Shown piece by piece: positions 48,583 through 53,620 of a DNA stretch of 53,620 bases. Position 1 is the first letter of the stretch. Every line of letters begins with the position of its first letter. The DNA comes from Nitrospira sp. (GTDB lineage Bacteria; Nitrospirota; Nitrospiria; Nitrospirales; Nitrospiraceae), in the NCBI GenBank assembly GCA_013140455.1, contig JABFSU010000075.1, forward strand, positions 1 to 53,620, read 5' to 3'. The notes under the pieces are model-generated. The model did not search any database and was not told the origin of the DNA. It saw only the letters and a list, made by a program, of their open reading frames with translations. The position numbers and the translations under genes were made by a program.

Positions 48583-48703
48583 CGGCTTCTCAAAAACGTC
48601 TCCAGCAAGGCCGCAGGGAGTACAATCGACGAGGCGTACGTTTCTGGTACGTCGAGTCGATTGAACGACCGAGAACGCCGCTGGAGGCGTTTTTGAGAAG
48701 CCG
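48583..48703. repeat. Intergenic palindromic repeat, copy B
   Basis: 121 bp. The arms CGGCTTCTCAAAAACG-CTCCAGC (from 48583) and GCTGGAG-CGTTTTTGAGAAGCCG (to 48703) are inverted repeats with one mismatch. Inside, AATCGAC/GTCGATT and CGTAC/GTACG (48635-48639 with 48647-48651) give further pairing. The core order AGGCCGCAGG, GAGGCGTAC, GGTACGT, GAACG is shared with the element at 5585-5753. It fills the gap after thi4 and ends 3 nt before the TPR gene ATG. Confidence 0.85.
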
Positions 48704-48706
48704 ATC

Positions 48707-49222
48707 ATGGATGTACAAGATTTTTTAGAGCAGGGCCAAGGCCGTGAAGAGGACAAGCGCGAAGCCTGGCACCTCTTTCAGCAGGCGTATGAACGCCAGA
48801 TGAAGGGCGACCTGGAAGAAGCCGTCAATCTCTATAAGAAATCGCTGGCCGTTCATCCCACGGCCGAAGCCTATACGTTTCTCGGATGGACCTACAGCTT
48901 CATGGGACGGCTTGATGACGCCATCGAGGAATGCCACAAAGCCATCGCGCAGGACCCCGACTTCGGCAACCCCTACAATGACATCGGCGCCTATCTGATC
49001 GAAAAAGGCGATTTCGATGAAGCGATCGTCTGGTTTCAGAAAGCCATACAGGCCAGGCGCTATGAAAGCCCGGCCTTCCCACACCTGAACATCGGCCGGG
49101 TCTACGAGAAAAAAGGCCGTTGGACCGAAGCAATCGAGGCCTACAAGAAAGCGCTCACGCTCAACCCCAACTATGCGCTCGCAAAGAAATCGCTGGGGCG
49201 ACTGATCAGCTCCTTAAATTAG
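48707..49222 (+). CDS. TPR repeat protein
   Basis: 171 aa with about four TPR units from residue 22 on: AWHLFQQAYERQMKGDLEEA, TAEAYTFLGWTYSFMGRLDD, NPYNDIGAYLIEKGDFDEA and HLNIGRVYEKKGRWTEAIEA. No signal peptide, so probably a cytoplasmic scaffold. The ATG lies 3 nt after the palindromic repeat, so its ribosome-binding region is within the right arm. The receiver-like gene follows after 6 nt. Confidence 0.85.
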   Translation: MDVQDFLEQGQGREEDKREAWHLFQQAYERQMKGDLEEAVNLYKKSLAVHPTAEAYTFLGWTYSFMGRLDDAIEECHKAIAQDPDFGNPYNDIGAYLIEKGDFDEAIVWFQKAIQARRYESPAFPHLNIGRVYEKKGRWTEAIEAYKKALTLNPNYALAKKSLGRLISSLN

Positions 49223-49228
49223 GATTGC

Positions 49229-49612
49229 ATGGACCACACCGAACACACCATCCTCGTCGCCGTCACCGATATCTTCTTTTACACCAAAGTCCGCGACGCC
49301 TTGCGCACCGGCGGCTATCGCATCGAGAAGGCCCGAGCCCAACAGGACATCGCAGAAAAAACCGCCGCCACTGCTCCGGCAGCCGTGATTCTGGATATGA
49401 ACGATCTGACCATCGATGCCTTTCAGGCCATCGAGACGCTGAAGTCCGATTCCCGGTCGAAGTCCATTCCCATTCTCGCCTATGCCAATCATGAAGAAGT
49501 GGATACCTGGAACAGGGCCAAGGCGCTGGGAGTGACGAAAATCGTCTCTCGCAATGAATTCTCGGCCCGAACCAAAGATCTGGTCGATGAAGTACAAAAG
49601 GGCGTCCGATGA
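49229..49612 (+). CDS. Receiver-like single-domain protein
   Basis: 127 aa with the CheY-like alternation of strands and helices. The candidate phospho-acceptor Asp56 lies in AAVILDMND, and Asp14 is the acidic pocket (VAVTD). The conserved Lys is replaced by Arg108 (KIVSRNEF), so signalling is likely altered. No output domain. Its stop overlaps the ygfZ start in ATGA, which implies coupled translation. Confidence 0.7.
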   Translation: MDHTEHTILVAVTDIFFYTKVRDALRTGGYRIEKARAQQDIAEKTAATAPAAVILDMNDLTIDAFQAIETLKSDSRSKSIPILAYANHEEVDTWNRAKALGVTKIVSRNEFSARTKDLVDEVQKGVR

Positions 49613-50700
49613 AACAATCCCGTCTGCATGCACAGCATGTCCAACTCGGCGCGACGTTTGAAGAGGTCACCGGCTGGGAGATGCCCGCCCACTACGGAGA
49701 CTGGCACGCGGAATACCGGGCAGTCCGTCAGACCGTCGGAGTCGCCGACTTTTCCCATCGTGGCAAGGTCAGAGTCACCGGCGACGACCGTGTAAAGTGG
49801 CTGCAGAGCGTCATCAGCAACGACATCCTGCCCCTCCAACCCGGCCAAGGCCGCTATTCCAGCTTTCTGACACACAAGGGGAAGATGCTCACCTACTTCC
49901 GCTGCTACGTGCAGACCGACGCGGTCATGCTCGAAGACGTCGGGGAAATCGGCGACGCGACCCATGCCGCGCTCAAGAAGTTTCTCCTCTACGGCACGAA
50001 AGCCAAGATGGAAAACTGTGCAGAGAGCTGGGGGTTGCTGCTGGTCAGCGGGCCCAAAGCGGCACAGACCGTAAAGTCAGCTTTTGGCGTCGATTGCAGC
50101 GACTTGCAGCCGGTGAACTTCGTCACAGCCCAGATCGGCGGGCACCAGGCCCTCGTCATCCGGACGGAAGAAACCGGAGAAGTCGATCTGGAGATTCTGC
50201 TTCCCGCAGATGCAGTCGCGACCGCCTGGACCAGCCTCATGGAAACCGGCGCGGCCATCGGCATCAAGGCCGTCGGCAGCCAGGCCCGTGAAGCCCTTCG
50301 CATGGAAGCCGGCATCCCGAAAGCCGGTTCCGAACTGAACGAAGAAATCGTTCCGCCGGAAGCAAACCTGGAAGGCAAGGCGTTCAGCCTCACGAAAGGC
50401 TGCTATCCGGGCCAGGAAGTCGTGGCACGGATGGACACTTACGGCAATGTGCGGCGAAAGCTCGTCGGTCTCGTGTTACGCGATGCGACGATTCCACCTA
50501 AAGGGGCCAAGCTGTTCAGCGGAGATCGTGAAGTGGGCTGGATGAGCAGCGCCACGACGTCACCGCATCAGAATGGCATCATCGCGCTTGGATTTCCGCT
50601 AAGAGACTTCAGTACGGCAGGCACGGCACTATCGATCGAGGTCGAAGGCAAGAAGCACGACGCGACGGTAGCGGATTTGCCCTTCTACCGCCGCGCCTAA
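49609..50700 (+). CDS. ygfZ: YgfZ/GcvT-like folate-binding protein
   Basis: 363 aa. The GcvT-like fold carries the YgfZ signature KGCYPGQEVVAR with Cys265. YgfZ proteins bind tetrahydrofolate and help assemble or repair certain Fe-S enzymes. The N-terminal half (QHVQLGATFEEVTGWEMPAH) resembles GcvT, so an aminomethyltransferase was considered, but the KGCYxGQE motif favours YgfZ. Fe-S partners encoded in the window include ThiC, BioB, QueG and NadA. Confidence 0.85.
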   Translation: MKQSRLHAQHVQLGATFEEVTGWEMPAHYGDWHAEYRAVRQTVGVADFSHRGKVRVTGDDRVKWLQSVISNDILPLQPGQGRYSSFLTHKGKMLTYFRCYVQTDAVMLEDVGEIGDATHAALKKFLLYGTKAKMENCAESWGLLLVSGPKAAQTVKSAFGVDCSDLQPVNFVTAQIGGHQALVIRTEETGEVDLEILLPADAVATAWTSLMETGAAIGIKAVGSQAREALRMEAGIPKAGSELNEEIVPPEANLEGKAFSLTKGCYPGQEVVARMDTYGNVRRKLVGLVLRDATIPPKGAKLFSGDREVGWMSSATTSPHQNGIIALGFPLRDFSTAGTALSIEVEGKKHDATVADLPFYRRA

Positions 50701-50708
50701 CAGAATAC

Positions 50709-51191
50709 TTACTTCTCAGGATTTCTCGCCGCTGACACCGCACCGGCAAACTTGAGCAGGCTCGCCCGCTCTTCATCTTCCAACGCCAGCAAGAGATGCG
50801 CTTCTTCGCCGTGCATCAAACGCAGGCTCAGGAACGGCTCTTCCTTGCGCTTTTCCTTGTTGTCCCACATCGCATCGATCACCTGCACTTTATCCAACTG
50901 ACCCACCGACACCACGTCGTACCGGAAGTAGGAATCGCCGATGACCATGTCGAACACGACATTGCCGGCGGTGAGCAGCACGAGATTGAACCGGCCCTGA
51001 TCTTCGTAGCCTTCCGGAAGAAACTTATTGATATGGCACAAGGCCACTTTGCGATCGCCGAGAGCGGCGCGGAATTTTTCCTTCAGCGCCTGATAATCGA
51101 TCTGCAACGCTTTTTCATCCGGGCTCGTCGCCGCTGCCGCTGCATCTTCTGCCTTCTTAAACACTTCATCTGCTGACATCAACCCTGCCAT
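50709..51191 (-). CDS. Conserved-looking hypothetical cytosolic protein
   Basis: 160 aa with GGGGAG 8 nt before ATG 51191. A short helical Ala/Glu-rich start (SADEVFKKAEDAAAAATSPD) leads to an alpha/beta domain with KVALCHINKFLPEGY, LVLLTAGNVVFDMVIGDSYF and LSLRLMHGEEAHLLLALEDE. No signal or membrane segment. I do not recognise the family. It converges on ygfZ with 8 nt between stops. Confidence 0.7.
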   Translation of the reverse strand: MAGLMSADEVFKKAEDAAAAATSPDEKALQIDYQALKEKFRAALGDRKVALCHINKFLPEGYEDQGRFNLVLLTAGNVVFDMVIGDSYFRYDVVSVGQLDKVQVIDAMWDNKEKRKEEPFLSLRLMHGEEAHLLLALEDEERASLLKFAGAVSAARNPEK

Positions 51192-51230
51192 GACGTGATC
51201 TCCCCTCTGTGTCGTGCTATCCGACGTGAT

Positions 51231-51488
51231 TTATAAGACTGCGTCCGCTGTTTTCCGTGCCTTGATCGCCCGCACCACCCCGATACACCCGAGCCCAGCC
51301 CAGGCAAATTCCAATAAGATGAAGCCCACCCGTTGATCCTCGATCGCCACCACGCCCAACAACAGCGACCCGATGATGTTCAAAGCCAGATAGCCTGCAT
51401 CCAACTCACGCCAGATCCCGCTTTGGATCAGCGCGTAGGCGGTCAGCACCATGAGCGCGCCGACGACCGACAAGACCTGGAACAGCAT
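51231..51488 (-). CDS. Small membrane protein, CBU_0592-like
   Basis: 85 aa from ATG 51488. Three hydrophobic helices: VLSVVGALMVLTAYALIQ, YLALNIIGSLLLGVVAI and VGFILLEFAWAGLGCIGVV. The pattern (AYxLIQ, LNIIGS, EFAWxxLG) matches the CBU_0592-like small membrane family as I recall it. Function unknown. An in-frame start at 51515 adds nine residues. Confidence 0.65.
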   Translation of the reverse strand: MLFQVLSVVGALMVLTAYALIQSGIWRELDAGYLALNIIGSLLLGVVAIEDQRVGFILLEFAWAGLGCIGVVRAIKARKTADAVL

Positions 51489-51583
51489 AGAAGGAACACC
51501 TCTGGAAACCGGCATGGAACAAGCTGGTACGGTAACCGGCCTCTGGGCACGATTGCAAGGGGGTTCAGAGCAAACCCAGTAGC

Positions 51584-53062
51584 TTACCGGGCTGTCAGGC
51601 GGTGGGAAAAGCGCGTCTTCCCGGCGTCATCGACCACGGTAAGCTCGAACGACGCCTTGGTGATGCGAGCAAGACCGAAATTATAGTACCCGTCTTCGTT
51701 AATCAGACGGGTGGGATGCAACGTTTCACTCGCCACCGTCAACCTTCCAGGACGGGCCGAGAGCGGCCCTGCAATGAACTCATGGAAGTCGATGACGCCG
51801 TCCTGATTTGGGTCATAGGCATTCGCCTGCACCCAATGCACGTCGCCGCCGATGAATACGACATTCTTAAGCTTCTGTTCGAGAATCGCATCGACAATCA
51901 CCTGCCGTTCACGTTCGAACCCCGTGCCATCCGGGCCGCCGGCCCAGCCGTCATACCCCGGGACGCTGGCGCCGCCGCCCTTAGGAATTGAGAGCGGCAC
52001 CGACGTGGCAATCACTTTCCAGGTGGCCGTCGAATGGGTCACTCCATCGAGCAGCCATTGCAATTGCGCCGCCCCCAGCATGGTCTTGGCCGGACCATCC
52101 TGATCGGCATTGCGGCTGCGATACTGCCGCGTATCCAGAATAAAGAGTTCGAGATCGGCTCCATAGCGAACGGAGCGATACATCCGGTTCGGATCACCCG
52201 GCGGCGAGGCGATCGGCCAGTACTCGCGCAAGGCCTGCCGGCCAGCCGGCATCTGGTCGTCGAACGGCCCGGCGAAATTGTTCCGCACCTCGTGGTCGTC
52301 CCAGATCACATAGACCGGCACAGACTCCAGAAACCGCCGCAACGAATCAGCCCCGCGCTGATAGCGATGGCGTGCCCGATACTCCGTCAATGTAGAGGCT
52401 TTGAAATCAGCGCCCGGTTCGTTCGGCGGCGAGGGACAGGTATCGTCGCTGTAGATCGTGTCGCCCAAGAACAAGAAGAAGTCGAGACCCTGTTTCCGCA
52501 AGACGTCGAAGATCGGATAGCCGCCGGCTCCCTGCCGGCAACGCTGCTGCCCGCCCAGATCGCCGCTCCAGGCAAAAGCTACCGGCGTCGAACTCTGCGC
52601 CTCAGGCAAGGTCGTAAATTCACCCTGCGCCGCCAACGTCGCATCGATTGGAGAGGCACCATCTCCGATCCGTCCGACCAGCACATGATAGCGATAGCGC
52701 GTCGTCGGGACCGCACCTTCAAGAGGAATCGTCACTGTAAAGTCCGCCTCGGGACCGGTACTCATACGGGCTGTTCTCGCGACCGGAGCCACTGCCGAAG
52801 CCATCTTCGACGTGACCTCCCAGACGGACGGCGGAGCCCATTCCACCTGCACCAGCGCCGGCCCTTCCGTACGCACCCAGAGCAACGCCCCACGCGACGT
52901 CACCTCCCCCACCGTCACCCCTTGCGGAAGAACCTCCGGCTTCACCACCCCCACGGCCAGAAACGGACTACCCGGCGGTAGCCCCTCTCGTGAAGCAGAC
53001 GTGCAACCGGTCGAAATAAGGGACAGCAGAATCGTGGCAATCAGCGGTGTGATGAATCGCAT
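51584..53062 (-). CDS. PhoD-like alkaline phosphatase lipoprotein
   Basis: 492 aa. Lipoprotein signal ends in STGC (Cys20). An Fn3-like PhoD N-terminal domain (about 45-155) precedes the metallophosphatase: AWSGDLGG, FFLFLGDTIYSDD, WDDHEVRNNF, LFILDTRQYRSR and FIGGDVHWVQ. It probably hydrolyses phosphodi- or monoesters outside the inner membrane. The usual PhoD uses a Tat signal; here a lipobox is present and no twin Arg is seen. Confidence 0.88.
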   Translation of the reverse strand: MRFITPLIATILLSLISTGCTSASREGLPPGSPFLAVGVVKPEVLPQGVTVGEVTSRGALLWVRTEGPALVQVEWAPPSVWEVTSKMASAVAPVARTARMSTGPEADFTVTIPLEGAVPTTRYRYHVLVGRIGDGASPIDATLAAQGEFTTLPEAQSSTPVAFAWSGDLGGQQRCRQGAGGYPIFDVLRKQGLDFFLFLGDTIYSDDTCPSPPNEPGADFKASTLTEYRARHRYQRGADSLRRFLESVPVYVIWDDHEVRNNFAGPFDDQMPAGRQALREYWPIASPPGDPNRMYRSVRYGADLELFILDTRQYRSRNADQDGPAKTMLGAAQLQWLLDGVTHSTATWKVIATSVPLSIPKGGGASVPGYDGWAGGPDGTGFERERQVIVDAILEQKLKNVVFIGGDVHWVQANAYDPNQDGVIDFHEFIAGPLSARPGRLTVASETLHPTRLINEDGYYNFGLARITKASFELTVVDDAGKTRFSHRLTAR

Positions 53063-53168
53063 CGGACAGTCCTTACGCTATGGAGTTTGAGGGGTCAAGT
53101 CAGGCACTGAGGCCTTGAAAATGAGAGGCGCCCACCGGCATACTGAGCTCCATTACACGAGGCACACT

Positions 53169-53405
53169 ATGCATGATGTCAACTGCTGCGCACCAAACTG
53201 TCAATCCAACCCCTATGCACCTGCGGGCACCAAGTCCCTGTGCAAGGACCATTTCCTGAATTTCCTCACCTGGCGCCGCCGCCGCGGCCCGCAGATGTTT
53301 CTGAAATACGCCGCCATGACGATGGAAGAACGCGACACCGTCTCCGCCGAATGGCAGAAGACCATCCAAATCGACGAAGTCCCTTCTAACTCACCGAAGA
53401 GCTGA
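53169..53405 (+). CDS. Small cysteine-motif protein, unknown
   Basis: 78 aa from ATG 53169 (MHDVNCCAPNC). The first 25 residues hold a Cys/His cluster, CCAPNC then LCKDHF, that could bind zinc; the rest is a basic, amphipathic helix (FLNFLTWRRRRGPQMFLKY) and an acidic tail. There is no signal peptide. The 25-nt run before the ATG has no strong ribosome-binding site, so the call is moderate. Confidence 0.55.
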   Translation: MHDVNCCAPNCQSNPYAPAGTKSLCKDHFLNFLTWRRRRGPQMFLKYAAMTMEERDTVSAEWQKTIQIDEVPSNSPKS

Positions 53406-53620
53406 TCGCTGAAGCTACCCCCCTATCAAGCAACGGTGATCCTCTCCATCACCGCAACGCATTCTCGGAGCGTCATCCTTTCTTCCTTCTCTTACAAGCG
53501 GGCGACGATGTGGTGTTCTCCTGCGCGCATTCACCGAGCATCGCCCACAATTTAGAAGTACGATTGAATCCCGCATGCGCGGTGAGCGAGCAAAGAACAG
53601 CACCCCACCGCCCGCCCCAC
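53406..53620. other. Window end, no gene supported
   Basis: 215 bp. A 62-codon minus-strand open frame (53415-53603) exists but has Arg-rich, low-quality content and no ribosome-binding site. I see no repeat, terminator or promoter that I would defend. Confidence 0.5.

Noticed and set aside
49609-50700. Aminomethyltransferase GcvT of the glycine cleavage system
   Set aside because: The KGCYPGQE motif and length fit YgfZ better, and no gcvH or gcvP gene is near.
52034-52981. 315-codon plus-strand open frame opposite the PhoD-like gene
   Set aside because: Arg/His-rich mirror of a clear metallophosphatase; no start signal.
53415-53603. 62-codon minus-strand open frame at the window end
   Set aside because: Arg-rich, no ribosome-binding site, no similarity to any family I know.

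Overview
The window is a GC-rich, gene-dense bacterial chromosome segment with no rRNA, tRNA, CRISPR array, insertion sequence or phage block that I can recognise. The gene mix suggests a diderm bacterium of the Nitrospirota, most likely Nitrospira. Supporting points are the YbbAP-like and MacAB-like exporters, LapB, PhoD and lipoproteins (outer envelope), a Thi4 thiazole synthase beside a TPP-controlled thiC, a secreted Lon-fold protein, and a style of intergenic palindromic repeat that I associate with Nitrospira from memory. The taxonomic call is an inference; no search was run.

Layout. 1-3914 (minus strand) holds a type IV pilin, a HAMP membrane protein, a DUF3565 protein, a lipoprotein, a GlcG/HbpS-like protein, a 61-aa protein with a TTG start, and a secreted beta-helix protein. 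3998-8890 holds coaE, trxB, thiI, an SRPBCC protein, an eight-cysteine secreted protein and queG. 9010-13701 holds an NtrC-type activator with a dead receiver, a secreted S16 (Lon-fold) protein and mutS2. 13872-17502 is a glycolytic operon, gap-pgk-tpiA-secG, with a consensus sigma-70 promoter and a perfect 22-bp terminator-like hairpin. ilvE and a PilZ gene follow on the minus strand. 19173-25727 is the conserved rplU-rpmA-obgE-proB-nadD-rsfS cluster continued by lapB and bioB. 26006-26746 is a markedly AT-rich membrane-protein gene that looks acquired. 26791-31467 is an ABC exporter split by a class 1A dihydroorotate dehydrogenase and a lone LuxR-type regulator.

31611-35459 holds comF, an FmdB-type gene, a small HTH gene, mraZ (away from the division cluster), a rusA-like gene and a degenerate HD-GYP gene. 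35538-38859 is a macAB-like operon. 39007-45502 holds a coiled-coil lipoprotein, uppP, an ileS-lspA pair and nadA. 45613-50700 is a thiamine unit (promoter, TPP riboswitch, terminator, thiC, thi4) followed by TPR, receiver-like and ygfZ genes. 50709-53405 holds two small unknown genes, a PhoD-like lipoprotein and a cysteine-motif protein.

The most notable items are: two related palindromic repeats that fill the trxB-thiI and thi4-TPR gaps; an apparent ATC start codon for rsfS; a secreted Lon-type domain that keeps the serine but not the lysine; a Lactococcus-type dihydroorotate dehydrogenase overlapping an ABC ATPase gene; and regulators (NtrC-like, receiver-like, HD-GYP) that have lost signature residues.
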